A DNA stretch of 25,505 nucleotides from SZUA-430 sp034440175 (GCA_034440175.1 JAWXBO010000068.1:1-25505); one strand, 5' to 3'; shown: positions 1 to 8,403, numbered from the stretch's first letter. Notes: generated by a model not told the origin, from the letters alone. Program-made: numbers and translations.

Positions 1-1
1 A

Positions 2-76
2 AGGGATTCCATCCGCCTCCGGCGCAAAACCGCTGGGTGGGACGACGAATATCTCGCCAGCCTCATCGCCGCGTGA
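2..76 (+). CDS. Possible 3' end of an upstream gene (partial)
   Basis: An open frame enters from the left edge and stops with TGA at 74-76, giving 24 residues that end in GWDDEYLASLIAA. Most of its third codon positions are G or C, as expected for coding DNA in this genome, which is the only support. I do not recognise the protein. The alternative is that this is non-coding sequence left by the rearrangement that seems to have removed the start of the following antitoxin gene. Confidence 0.3.
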   Translation, partial: RDSIRLRRKTAGWDDEYLASLIAA

Positions 77-114
77 TTTCCTTCACCCGATTCCCCTGGA
101 GCTTTACCGGCTTG

Positions 115-240
115 ATGGAAAAGTCGAGTCTGGTGCGCGAGGCGCTGAAAGCGCTGATCGAGCGCGAAGCCGCGCGGCGTCTGGCTCGCTTGGGCGCCAG
201 TCAGCCAAAATTGAAAGCGCCACCACGTCGCCGGACGTGA
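115..240 (+). pseudogene. VapB-family antitoxin, N-terminally truncated
   Basis: The 41 residues from ATG 115 match the middle and C-terminal part of VapB-type antitoxins: MEKSSLVREALKALIEREAA, then a basic RRLARLG segment and a PPRRR tail. In this family about 22 residues normally precede this part, beginning with an MRTTVT-like beta strand and DDELL helix that form the ribbon-helix-helix DNA-binding fold. In the same frame upstream there is only unrelated sequence, open to the window edge with a GTG at 37, so the DNA-binding part is missing. The toxin-binding C-terminus is intact. No good ribosome binding site precedes ATG 115 (TGGAG lies about 13 bases away). The vapC start follows the stop by four bases, so translation may be coupled. 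It may be a decaying antitoxin or a short one that neutralises the toxin without repressing its own promoter. Confidence 0.6.
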
Positions 241-244
241 ACAG

Positions 245-616
245 ATGATCCTGGTTGATACCACGGTCTGGGTCGATCATCTGCGCACCGGTGTCAACCG
301 GCTAGCAGACTTGCTTGAAGGTGGCCTGGTCGTCACGCATCCGTTCGTGATCGGCGAGATTGCCCTGGGACACGTCAACCCACGGGACGAGATATTGCGC
401 CTGTTGGCGAAACTGCCGGCGGCAATTGTTGCAACGGACAGTGAAGTACTCGAGTTCATCGACAGGCATAAGCTTTATGGACGTGGCATCGGCCACATCG
501 ACACTCACTTGTTGGCCGCAGTGAAGTTGAGCGCCGGTGCGGCGCTCTGGACGCGCGACGAACGACTGCATGGCATGGCAGCCGAAATGGGTCTTGCGAT
601 GGTGCAGACGTCTTGA
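245..616 (+). CDS. vapC: VapC-family PIN-domain toxin ribonuclease
   Basis: A 123-residue PIN-domain protein of normal length for VapC toxins, which are Mg2+-dependent endoribonucleases that cut tRNA or rRNA and are held inactive by a VapB partner. The acidic active-site residues are visible: D5 in MILVDTTVWVDHL, E38 in the VIGEIALG segment, the aspartate in GIGHIDTHLLAA and the TRDERL aspartate near the C-terminus. The toxin thus looks catalytically intact. It starts four bases after the antitoxin stop, the usual arrangement of the pair. The partner antitoxin is shortened, so regulation is likely altered. Assignment to the VapC group is firm; the RNA target cannot be read from sequence. Confidence 0.9.
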   Translation: MILVDTTVWVDHLRTGVNRLADLLEGGLVVTHPFVIGEIALGHVNPRDEILRLLAKLPAAIVATDSEVLEFIDRHKLYGRGIGHIDTHLLAAVKLSAGAALWTRDERLHGMAAEMGLAMVQTS

Positions 617-1079
617 CATTGATTTTGTCCGGTCCAGCCGCCGGTGACAATTCGTGCAGTCGAATTGGGGCTTGCGCCCGCCAACAAAGTTCTTTATATG
701 TTCTTATATCGGAGATAGGGTTATTCCAACCCGTGTTTCGCTACGTTTGAAAACTGAAAATGAACATCGAATGATCTGGCTCACCGCACTTGGACAAGTT
801 ACGCCCCGCATTTGGTCTGGAGGTTGCGGCAAGCCTGTTGTGTGTACACAGTTGAGCGCCGATGTTACGGAGATTTCCGCAGTTCCTGGCCAATGTGACA
901 GTGTTACGGGTCGCGAAGAAGATCTCGCTTCAATGCGTGCGTGGAAATGTCTGCGCGAACACGGTGAATAGGACAGGACAATTGGGACGGTGTTCTTGGG
1001 ACAGTGTCCTGTGTCCTGTTTGTCCTAAAAGTTGTGTCGGTTTTGGGCGGGTTTTTGCGGGATTTTGAGACAGGTTTTT
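617..1079. other. Non-coding stretch between vapC and the sugar dehydrogenase gene
   Basis: No convincing gene is present. The short open frames here show no recognisable motif and poor codon bias. The stretch looks more AT-rich than its surroundings up to about 960. It then holds a cluster of GGACA/TGTCC pentamers (listed separately) and a G/T-rich tract with T runs at about 1035-1080 next to the 3' end of the minus-strand dehydrogenase gene. No stem followed by a T run was found that would be a clear terminator for that gene. Confidence 0.6.
971..1025. repeat. REP-like cluster of GGACA / TGTCC inverted repeats
   Basis: Three GGACA words begin at 971, 976 and 999, and three TGTCC words begin at 1005, 1012 and 1021. 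They form a rough inverted repeat centred on base 1004. The innermost pair makes the palindrome GGACAGTGTCC (999-1009). The flanks TAGGACAGGACA and TGTCCTGTTTGTCCTA are complementary apart from a short insertion. It resembles intergenic repetitive palindromes, but only one copy lies in the window, so its repeat status is inferred. Confidence 0.45.
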
Positions 1080-2357
1080 TTACAAACTCCAATAAGTCAG
1101 GGTTTTGGGGAGGGTTTGGGGGTCGATGGCCGATTTGACGTCGATGAAAGTGGCCTCAGGCTTCAGTTTCGCCAGCAGCGGCGTTTGGCCGCCGAGGTAC
1201 TCACGGTGCGGTACCGCCAGGACGAGGGCGTCGAGGTTTGTGAGGGTTTCAAACGGGGTGAGGGTGAGGCCGTACTCGTGCAGGGCATCGGCGGGGCGGG
1301 CCTTGGGATCGCTGATGGTGGCGTGGATGCCGAAATTTTCCAGCTCCCTTGCGATATCGGGGACACGGCTGTTGCGGATGTCGGAGATGTTTTCCTTGAA
1401 CGTCAGGCCCAGAATCGCCACACGGGTTTTGCTGAGCGGGGTGGGGTGTCGGCTGAGGAAGCGGACCAGGCGCTGGGCGATGAAGGCGCCGACGCCGTCG
1501 TTGATGCGCCGGCCGGCGAGAATCACATCGGGGTGGTAGCCCAGCGCTTCGGCCTTGGTGGTCAGGTAATAAGGATCAACGCCAATGCAGTGGCCGCCGA
1601 CGAGGCCCGGTGAGAAGGGCAGGAAATTCCACTTGGTGCGCGCGGCCTTCAAAACGTCCGAGGTGCGAATATCCAGGCGATCGCAAATCAAAGCGAGCTC
1701 ATTCATCAGGGCGATATTCAGATCGCGCTGGGTGTTTTCCAGAACTTTCGCGGTCTCTGCAACCTTGATCGACGGCGCGATATGAATACCAGCGGGAATG
1801 ATTGCTCCGTAAAGGCGCGCAAGGGTTGCAGTGGTTTCGTCGTTGCTGCCGGCGACAACTTTGGTGATAGTTTGCAGGGAATGTTCTTTGTCTCCTGGGT
1901 TGATGCGCTCGGGCGAATAGCCGAGGAAAAAGTCGGAACCGCATTTCAGGCCGGACGCCTGTTCAAGAATGGGAGCGCAGAATTCCTCGGTCAATCCGGG
2001 ATAGACTGTTGATTCGTAGACGACAATTGAGCCGCGCTTGAGGGCGCGTCCGGCAGTTTCGGACGCTGCCCGCAAGGGACGCAGATCGGGGCGCTTTTGT
2101 TCGTCGATGGGTGTTGGAACGCAGACAATAAAAACATCGGCGCCTTTCAAGCCGGTTTCGTTATGGGTGAGGTTGAGTTGAACGGATTTGAGTTCTTCGG
2201 GCGAAGTTTCACCGGTCCAATCTTCGCCGCGCGACAGGCTTTCGATGCGCCGGGTGTTGATGTCGAAGCCGATGGTGCCCTTGTACCTGGCGGCAAAGGC
2301 GAGGGCGACGGGCAGGCCGACATAGCCCAGACCCAGAACTGCAATCGTTTCGCTCAT
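1080..2357 (-). CDS. UDP-N-acetylhexosamine 6-dehydrogenase (WbpA/TviB type)
   Basis: A 425-residue nucleotide-sugar dehydrogenase, full length for the family. These cytosolic enzymes oxidise UDP-GlcNAc or UDP-GalNAc to the uronic acid with two NAD+ and supply sugars for O-antigen, capsule or exopolysaccharide. The N-terminal Rossmann motif is GLGYVGLP (9-16), the middle domain holds K203 in ETAKVLENTQRD, and the catalytic C257 sits in GGHCIGVDPYY. The phrase ERINPGDKEH (150-159) is typical of the TviB/WbpO branch rather than of Ugd acting on UDP-glucose, so the N-acetyl substrate is favoured; which epimer is unknown. The ATG at 2357 begins directly with MSETIAVLG and is preceded by GGGAAA; the frame is open upstream but unrelated to the family. 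It is divergent from the polymerase-like gene, with 74 bases between the start codons. Confidence 0.92.
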   Translation of the reverse strand: MSETIAVLGLGYVGLPVALAFAARYKGTIGFDINTRRIESLSRGEDWTGETSPEELKSVQLNLTHNETGLKGADVFIVCVPTPIDEQKRPDLRPLRAASETAGRALKRGSIVVYESTVYPGLTEEFCAPILEQASGLKCGSDFFLGYSPERINPGDKEHSLQTITKVVAGSNDETTATLARLYGAIIPAGIHIAPSIKVAETAKVLENTQRDLNIALMNELALICDRLDIRTSDVLKAARTKWNFLPFSPGLVGGHCIGVDPYYLTTKAEALGYHPDVILAGRRINDGVGAFIAQRLVRFLSRHPTPLSKTRVAILGLTFKENISDIRNSRVPDIARELENFGIHATISDPKARPADALHEYGLTLTPFETLTNLDALVLAVPHREYLGGQTPLLAKLKPEATFIDVKSAIDPQTLPKTLTYWSL

Positions 2358-2431
2358 GATGCGTTTCCCGTTGATGTGGGCATAGGGAGAAGCGTCTTGC
2401 GGTCTGTCAAGATGTGCGGCGTGGTCGGCAG

Positions 2432-3877
2432 ATGAGTCAAGACATCGATCTGGCGCGATGGTTTCGTCCTGAGAATTTTTTATTGCTCTTGTTTCTGGGG
2501 CTGCTGGCCTGGGCGCCGTTCCCCTATGGCTCAAACCGGCCTTGGGCGGAGCTGGCGTTGGGGTTGGGGCTGGGCGCAGTGTTGATGTGCTGGGCGGGGG
2601 TTGCGCTCAGCGGTTTTGCGGCGGTGAACTTGCTGACACGGCAGCTGGCTCTGCCGGGTGTCTGCGTCGGTTTGGCTATGGGGTGGGCGCTTGTTCAGTC
2701 CATTAATCTGGTTGAGCTTGATAGATTGACCGGGCTGACTTTGAGGCCGCTCGCTCACCCGGTCTGGGCCCTGTCGGGAGCTGCTTTGGGCAAAGACCTT
2801 GGCGCCTACATATCAGTTGATCCCGAGAAGACCCGGGAAGCGTTGTTTGCAGCAGGCCTCAGTGTGGCGTCGTTTCTGATCGCGTTTGGTCTGGCGCGCG
2901 AGCGTGAACGCGCCAGCCTGTTGTTCAATGGTATTGTCATGCTGTCGCTGGCCTATGCCGTCGTTGCGATTGCGAGTTTTTATTTGCACATTGATTTTCA
3001 AGCGTGGCTCATGCCGGATGCGAGGGCCGATTATGGCCGGGTGTCGGGACCGTTTATCAATCCGAACCATTTTGCGACGTTTCTGGCACTTGGTACGCTT
3101 GCAGCACTTGGCAGTTTCGTTGAGACCTTGCGGCAATCCATTGTCTGGGATCGCGGTTGGCGGCTGGTGATGCGGTCTGGAATTCACACGCTGACGGGTC
3201 CAAGCGCGCTGCACCTGGTTGCCATTGTAATCATGCTATCGGCCCTGTTGCTCACCCAGTCGCGCGGGGGGGTGATCGCGTTTCTGGCGGGGACACTTGC
3301 CTTGACGTTCATGCTGTCGTTCGGTCGGGATTTGAGTCAGGGGGAGGCTTCGGGCCGGCGAGCGATTGTGGCGGTCCTCGTCGCTGTTCTGGGTACAAGC
3401 CTTGCGGTCAGCGCCGATCCATTGCTGAACAGGGTGCAGACATATGGATTGAACGACACGACGCGGACGTCGCTGGCCGACTCGGCAGTCAAGGCCATTC
3501 AGACTGCGCCGTTGACCGGGCATGGGTTTGGTGCCTTTCAGCGCTACTATCCGATTTTTGCTGACGGCTCGGTTCGGGGTGATGTGGACGAGGCCCACAA
3601 CGACGTGCTGGAGACGTTGGCGGATCTGGGGTTGCCGGCGGGCCTAGCCTATGTTGCGGGGCCGGTCTTGCTGGCCTCAATGTGTTTTGCGGGGTGTTTT
3701 CGAAGGCGGCGTGATCGGGTGTTCCCCGCTGTTGCATTTGCTGCTTCCGTCGTGGTGGGTTTGCACGCGTTTGCGGATTTCGGTTTGCAAATCCCAGCGG
3801 TTGCCGTCACGTATGCGGCGCTTTTGGGTGCGGGCGTCGCACAATCGTGGCGGACCAATATGGACCTGGTGCGCTGA
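2432..3877 (+). CDS. O-antigen ligase/polymerase-like membrane protein
   Basis: A 481-residue polytopic inner-membrane protein with roughly ten to twelve hydrophobic segments and features of the Wzy/WaaL family, which joins or polymerises undecaprenol-linked glycans on the periplasmic side. Recognisable elements are GPFINPNHFA (206-215), TQSRGG at 275-280 with the conserved arginine R278, GHGFGAFQ (363-370) in the large periplasmic loop and the EAHND histidine H389. The start chosen is ATG 2432 (MSQDIDLARWF); a GTG at 2414 would add six residues. Ligase and polymerase cannot be told apart by sequence. The divergent dehydrogenase gene suggests both act on one surface polysaccharide, but no glycosyltransferase, flippase or other Wzx/Wzy genes are in view. 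The next gene, fabD, begins 67 bases after the stop. Confidence 0.88.
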   Translation: MSQDIDLARWFRPENFLLLLFLGLLAWAPFPYGSNRPWAELALGLGLGAVLMCWAGVALSGFAAVNLLTRQLALPGVCVGLAMGWALVQSINLVELDRLTGLTLRPLAHPVWALSGAALGKDLGAYISVDPEKTREALFAAGLSVASFLIAFGLARERERASLLFNGIVMLSLAYAVVAIASFYLHIDFQAWLMPDARADYGRVSGPFINPNHFATFLALGTLAALGSFVETLRQSIVWDRGWRLVMRSGIHTLTGPSALHLVAIVIMLSALLLTQSRGGVIAFLAGTLALTFMLSFGRDLSQGEASGRRAIVAVLVAVLGTSLAVSADPLLNRVQTYGLNDTTRTSLADSAVKAIQTAPLTGHGFGAFQRYYPIFADGSVRGDVDEAHNDVLETLADLGLPAGLAYVAGPVLLASMCFAGCFRRRRDRVFPAVAFAASVVVGLHAFADFGLQIPAVAVTYAALLGAGVAQSWRTNMDLVR

Positions 3878-3944
3878 GGGTTTGTCTTGACTCTGGGGGA
3901 CCGCATGTCTCTTGTCCCGGCCGAAAGTATTTTTGAGGACCTTC

Positions 3945-4889
3945 ATGAGCCGCGCTCTCACGTTTCCCGGTCAAGGCAGTCAGGCAGTCGGAATGGGGCA
4001 GGCGCTGGCGCAAGCGTTCGAGACTGCCCGCGAATTGTTTCAAGAAGTAGATGAGGCATTGAAGCAGCCGTTGTCACGGGTGATGTGGCAGGGCCCGGAT
4101 GCGGACTTGACCCTTACTGAAAATGCCCAGCCGGCACTTATGGCGGTAAGTTTGGCGGTGATGCGGGTGTTGGAGGTCGATGGCGGCTTTCAATGGGGAA
4201 AGCATACCTCACACGTTGCCGGGCACTCATTGGGCGAATATTCGGCGCTTGCGGCAGCAGGGGCATTTTCTGTGGCGGATGCTGCGCGATTGCTCAAGGC
4301 GCGCGGTCTTGCCATGCAACGTGCTGTTCCCGTCGGGATCGGTGGAATGGCCGCTCTGCTTGGGGCGGAGCTGTCTCAGGCCGAAGACGTGTCTCAGGAA
4401 GCGAGCCAAGGGTGCGAAATCTGTTGCGTCGCGAATGACAATGCGCCGGGGCAGGTTGTTATTTCCGGCCACAAAGCGGCGCTTGAACGGGCGGCTGAGA
4501 TCGCGAAAACCAAAGGCATTAAACGGACGATAATGTTACCGGTGAGCGCGCCCTTTCATTCACCGATGATGGCACCGGCAGCGCGCGAGATGGAGGATGC
4601 CTTTGACCGGGTCAGCATCAGACCGCCGCGCGTGCCCGTCATCTCGAATGTCAGCGTAAAGCCTGAAAGCGACCCTGCCGTCATTCGACGATTGCTTGTT
4701 GAACAAATTACGGCGCGCGTGCGCTGGCGCGAAACGGTTGAAAGTTTCAAGGCGCTTGGGATTACGTCCATCGCCGAGATTGGCGCTGGAAAAGTGCTGA
4801 TGACGATGGCCAAGCGGATTGACAAGGACTTGCCTGGTGTTTCGATTGAGTCGCCGCAAGACATCGAAGCCTTTTTGAAGTCGATTTAA
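3945..4889 (+). CDS. fabD: Malonyl-CoA:ACP transacylase FabD
   Basis: The 314-residue enzyme moves malonyl groups from CoA to acyl carrier protein, making the extender for type II fatty-acid synthesis in the cytosol. The N-terminal FPGQGSQ signature (8-14), the nucleophile S95 in GHSLGEY, R120 and the catalytic H205 in APFHSPMM are all present. The start is ATG 3945 (MSRALTFPGQG) with GAGG six bases upstream; a TTG at 3912 would add 11 residues foreign to the family and is rejected. It is first in a plus-strand run fabD-fabG-acpP-fabF-mltG-yicC-gmk, 17 bases before fabG. Length and motifs match the family closely. Confidence 0.97.
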   Translation: MSRALTFPGQGSQAVGMGQALAQAFETARELFQEVDEALKQPLSRVMWQGPDADLTLTENAQPALMAVSLAVMRVLEVDGGFQWGKHTSHVAGHSLGEYSALAAAGAFSVADAARLLKARGLAMQRAVPVGIGGMAALLGAELSQAEDVSQEASQGCEICCVANDNAPGQVVISGHKAALERAAEIAKTKGIKRTIMLPVSAPFHSPMMAPAAREMEDAFDRVSIRPPRVPVISNVSVKPESDPAVIRRLLVEQITARVRWRETVESFKALGITSIAEIGAGKVLMTMAKRIDKDLPGVSIESPQDIEAFLKSI

Positions 4890-4906
4890 GCCGAGGGAGC
4901 AGTCGC

Positions 4907-5644
4907 ATGTTTGAACTTACCGGCAAAACGGCGCTGGTTACTGGCGCGAGTGGCGGCATTGGGCGCGACATTGCGCGGATGCTGCACGCCCAGGGCGCCA
5001 CGGTCACGCTCTCGGGTACGCGGCGTGAGGCGTTGGAGTCGTTGCAGGGGGAACTCGGCCAGCGGTCGCACATTGCGGTGTGCAATCTGTCGGACGCGGT
5101 GCAAGTCGATGGGCTGCCAAAAGCCGCTGAAGGTCTTATGGGTGGGCTCGATATTCTTGTCTCCAACGCAGGAATCACGCGCGACAATTTGTTCATGCGC
5201 ATGAAAGACGACGAGTGGGATGAAGTTATCCGCGTGAATCTGACCGCAAGTTTCCGGCTGGCGCGTGCGGTGCTGCGGCCGATGATGAAAAAGCGTTGGG
5301 GGCGCATTATTTCGATCACATCGGTCGTTGGCGTAACGGGCAACCCCGGACAAGGCAACTATGCGGCGACAAAGGCCGGCCTGATCGGTATGTCGAAATC
5401 GCTGGCGCAGGAAGTCGCGTCGCGCAACATTACCGTCAATTGCGTGGCGCCAGGGTTTATCAAATCACCTATGACCGATGGCCTGAATGAGCAGCAACGG
5501 GAAGCAATCATGACCAAGATTCCCTCTGGCCGGTTGGGTGCAGGTAGCGACATTGGTGCGGCGGTTGCCTATCTTGCCAGCGAGGAGGCGTCGTATATTA
5601 CGGGCCAGACCCTGCATGTGAATGGCGGAATGGCCATGATTTGA
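4907..5644 (+). CDS. fabG: 3-oxoacyl-ACP reductase FabG
   Basis: A 245-residue short-chain dehydrogenase that reduces 3-ketoacyl-ACP with NADPH, the first reduction step of each elongation cycle. The cofactor motif TGASGGIG (12-19), the NAG motif (87-89) and the tetrad N111, S139, Y152 and K156 are visible, as is the C-terminal ITGQTLHVNGGMAM segment. The start at ATG 4907 is preceded by GAGGGAG, a good ribosome binding site. It lies 17 bases after fabD and 145 bases before acpP, the standard placement for the housekeeping FabG, which separates it from the many FabG-like paralogues. Confidence 0.96.
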   Translation: MFELTGKTALVTGASGGIGRDIARMLHAQGATVTLSGTRREALESLQGELGQRSHIAVCNLSDAVQVDGLPKAAEGLMGGLDILVSNAGITRDNLFMRMKDDEWDEVIRVNLTASFRLARAVLRPMMKKRWGRIISITSVVGVTGNPGQGNYAATKAGLIGMSKSLAQEVASRNITVNCVAPGFIKSPMTDGLNEQQREAIMTKIPSGRLGAGSDIGAAVAYLASEEASYITGQTLHVNGGMAMI

Positions 5645-5789
5645 ATGGCTTAACCCTGTTGGTTCGATAGTTGGCAAGTCCGGCATGGGTGTGTTACGAA
5701 ACCCGCAAATCTGCGCTTGGGGTTGAGATTCTCCTCAGGGCGTTAGGGGTACCCATTCTGGGACGTTAGTTTCTTAAAGGACGAAAAAA

Positions 5790-6029
5790 ATGAGCGATAT
5801 CGCCGACCGTGTAAAAAAGATAGTGATCGAGCATCTCAATGTGGAAGCTGAAAAGGTCTTGGAGAATGCAAGCTTCATTGATGATCTCGGCGCGGACAGC
5901 CTCGACACTGTCGAACTCGTTATGGCCTTTGAGGAAGAATTCAACGTTGAAATACCGGACGACGCCGCTGAGTCGATTGTGACGGTTGGTGATGCGGTCA
6001 AGTTCATCCAAGCGAAGTCGGCCGGCTAA
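5790..6029 (+). CDS. acpP: Acyl carrier protein AcpP
   Basis: The 79-residue acidic helical protein carries growing acyl chains on a 4'-phosphopantetheine arm. The attachment site is S37 in the DDLGADSLDTVEL motif. Length and sequence are those of the primary fatty-acid synthesis ACP. A strong ribosome binding site (AAAGGA, about 8 bases before ATG 5790) fits the very high expression of this protein. The 145 bases upstream, larger than other gaps in the cluster, may carry an extra promoter, but no clear -35/-10 pair was found. fabF follows after 38 bases. Confidence 0.98.
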   Translation: MSDIADRVKKIVIEHLNVEAEKVLENASFIDDLGADSLDTVELVMAFEEEFNVEIPDDAAESIVTVGDAVKFIQAKSAG

Positions 6030-6067
6030 AGCCGCCATCCGCGGAATTAGCGGGGTCTGGTGAAACT

Positions 6068-7333
6068 ATGCGGCGCGTTGTTGTAACGGGATTGGGACTT
6101 GTAACGCCACTGGCCTGCGGCGTCGAAGACTCGTGGGCAAGGCTCATAAAAGCTGAGTCGGCTTGCCGTAAAATTACGACGTTTGAAACCGAAGATCTGC
6201 CCGCGAAGATCGCCGCGAATGTGCGGCGCGGCGATGGCAGCAATGGAACGTTCAATCCAGACCATTGGATGGATCCGAAGGACCATCGGCGAGTTGATGA
6301 TTTCATTGTCTTTGCGATGTCGGCCGCGAAACAAGCGTTCGAAGATTCCAAGCTTGTTTTGGATACGGAAGACAAGCGTGACAGGGCAGGGGTCATGATG
6401 GGCTCGGGAATTGGCGGGCTCAACGGAATTGCCGAAGCTTCGTTGACGCTGCATGAAAAAGGCCCGCGCAAGATCAGCCCCTTCTTCATTCCTGGGCGTT
6501 TAATCAATTTGGCGTCGGGGCATATTTCAATACAGCTTGGTTTGAAGGGCCCCAATCATGCCGTGGTGACAGCGTGTTCGAGCGGCGCACATGCGATTGG
6601 TGACGCCGCGCGAATGATTGCGCTTGACGATGCGGACGTTATGCTTGCGGGCGGCACAGAGTCAGCGATATGCCGATTGGGGATTGCCGGATTTGCCGCT
6701 TGCCGCGCGCTATCAACCGGGTTCAATGAGGAGCCGCATCGTGCATCGCGCCCATATGATAAGGATCGCGACGGATTCGTGATGGGCGAGGGATCAGGCG
6801 TTGTCGTGCTTGAAGAATTTGAACATGCCAAGGAGCGGGGCGCGAAGATTTACGCAGAGATTCGGGGATACGGTATGTCTGGGGATGCCAACCACATCAC
6901 CGCTCCGGCAGAAGACGGGAATGGTGGGTTTCGGTCAATGCAGATGGCATTGAAGCGTGCGGGGCTCATGCCATCAGACATTGATTATGTGAATGCGCAT
7001 GGGACATCGACCCCCCTGGGAGACGAGATCGAACTACGCGCTGTTGAGCGGCTTTTTGGAAATTCGGCCGATACTGTGTCGATGTCTTCGACAAAATCTT
7101 CGATCGGGCATTTGTTGGGAGCTGCAGGGGCTGTTGAGGCAATTTTTTGTGTCCTCGCACTTCGGGATCAAGTCTGCCCGCCCACGTTGAATTTGGATCA
7201 CCCTTCAGTTGAAACAAAGATCGATTTGGTCCCTCATTCGGCGAAAAAACGCCGGATTCGAGCAGCGCTTTCAAATTCTTTCGGATTTGGCGGGACAAAT
7301 GCAACTCTGATTTTGACGTCGGCCGATCAATAG
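6068..7333 (+). CDS. fabF: 3-oxoacyl-ACP synthase II (FabF, KAS II)
   Basis: The 421-residue condensing enzyme extends acyl-ACP with malonyl-ACP in the cytosol. The Cys-His-His triad is intact: C170 in VTACSSGAHAIGDA, H311 in NAHGTSTPLGDEIE and H348 in KSSIGHLLGAAG, with K343 nearby. The C-terminal SNSFGFGGTNATLIL motif is also typical. Its length and its place directly after acpP point to FabF rather than FabB. The ATG at 6068 begins MRRVVVTGLGLVTP; the ribosome binding site is weak (GGTGAA), so coupling to acpP translation is possible. mltG follows after 44 bases. Confidence 0.97.
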   Translation: MRRVVVTGLGLVTPLACGVEDSWARLIKAESACRKITTFETEDLPAKIAANVRRGDGSNGTFNPDHWMDPKDHRRVDDFIVFAMSAAKQAFEDSKLVLDTEDKRDRAGVMMGSGIGGLNGIAEASLTLHEKGPRKISPFFIPGRLINLASGHISIQLGLKGPNHAVVTACSSGAHAIGDAARMIALDDADVMLAGGTESAICRLGIAGFAACRALSTGFNEEPHRASRPYDKDRDGFVMGEGSGVVVLEEFEHAKERGAKIYAEIRGYGMSGDANHITAPAEDGNGGFRSMQMALKRAGLMPSDIDYVNAHGTSTPLGDEIELRAVERLFGNSADTVSMSSTKSSIGHLLGAAGAVEAIFCVLALRDQVCPPTLNLDHPSVETKIDLVPHSAKKRRIRAALSNSFGFGGTNATLILTSADQ

Positions 7334-7377
7334 TTAGAATCCAGCCCCTCGTAGGCCCCTCCTCGCGGAGCTAAAAT

Positions 7378-8403
7378 TTGCGATCCTTTCTACGCGCGTT
7401 TCTGGTGCTTATCTTTCTGGCGGTGGCTGTTGGTACTGTCGGCATTTCGTATGTGTGGCACGAGTTTCAAGCGCCTGGGCCTGCAGCCTTGCACGGCGAA
7501 GTAGAGACTATTGTGGCTTTGCCGTCCGGGACTGGGCTGGGACAAATTGCTGCAACGCTTGAGGCTCGGCGGGTGATTTACAGCAGCCTCATATTTCGGG
7601 CTGGTGTCATGTACTACGGACAAGCGTCGGCTCTGAAAGCGGGCGAGTATGCCGTACCGTCTGGCGCGTCGCCCATGCAAATCATGCAGCAATTGATCGA
7701 GGGCAAAGCGATCGTCTACAAGCTGACCCTGCCTGAAGGCATTACGACGGCAGTGATTGTTGACCTGGTTCGCAAGCACGTGGCGCTTTCCGGCGAGGTT
7801 TCGCTCACTCCAGAAGAGGGCTCATTGCTGCCGGAAACCTACGTTTTTAACCGCGGCACGTCTAGGGATGCGCTGATTGAACGAATGCAGAATGATCACG
7901 ATGCGGTGGTCAATGAACTCTGGGTAAAGCGGGTGCCCGATCTGCCGTTTACAACGAAAAATGAAGCAGTCACTTTGGCGTCGATTGTAGAGAAAGAGAC
8001 CGGCGTCGCTAGTGAGCGCCCGCGGGTTGCTGCTGTATTCGTCAATCGACTGCGCAAAGGAATGAAACTGCAATCTGATCCAACGATTATTTACGGTTTG
8101 ACGAAAGGCGTGCCGCTTGGCCGCGGAATCCGGCAGAGTGAGCTTGAAAGACCGACAGCCTACAACACCTATGTGATTGATGGGTTGCCGCCAACGCCAA
8201 TCGCGAACCCCGGAAGGGCTTCAATTGAATCCGTCCTCAATCCTGCACTGACTGATGATTTATATTTTGTTGCCGACGGCACAGGCGGGCATGTTTTTGC
8301 GAATAATCTCGCGGATCATGAGAAAAACGTGCAGAAGTGGCGGCAGATTGAACGTCAACGGGCGGCAGGTGCCGGCAATAGTTCCGCTTCGCCCGGTCGT
8401 TGA
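7378..8403 (+). CDS. mltG: Endolytic murein transglycosylase MltG (YceG-like)
   Basis: The 341-residue inner-membrane enzyme cleaves nascent peptidoglycan strands and helps set glycan length. One N-terminal membrane anchor (about 5-25) is followed by a LysM-like region and the YceG domain. The LLPETY motif (150-155) and the catalytic glutamate E205 in ASIVEKETG are present, as is QSDPTIIYG. The start is inferred to be TTG at 7378: GGAG ends seven bases upstream, and the anchor begins at once (MRSFLRAFLVLIFL). No ATG or GTG offers a better full-length start. A weak start codon would lower expression of a lytic enzyme. Its placement between fabF and yicC is common in Alphaproteobacteria. Confidence 0.94.
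   Translation: MRSFLRAFLVLIFLAVAVGTVGISYVWHEFQAPGPAALHGEVETIVALPSGTGLGQIAATLEARRVIYSSLIFRAGVMYYGQASALKAGEYAVPSGASPMQIMQQLIEGKAIVYKLTLPEGITTAVIVDLVRKHVALSGEVSLTPEEGSLLPETYVFNRGTSRDALIERMQNDHDAVVNELWVKRVPDLPFTTKNEAVTLASIVEKETGVASERPRVAAVFVNRLRKGMKLQSDPTIIYGLTKGVPLGRGIRQSELERPTAYNTYVIDGLPPTPIANPGRASIESVLNPALTDDLYFVADGTGGHVFANNLADHEKNVQKWRQIERQRAAGAGNSSASPGR

Noticed and set aside
1032..1613. 193-codon open frame on the plus strand over the 3' part of the sugar dehydrogenase gene
   Set aside because: It mostly overlaps a complete dehydrogenase on the other strand and has no recognisable motif.
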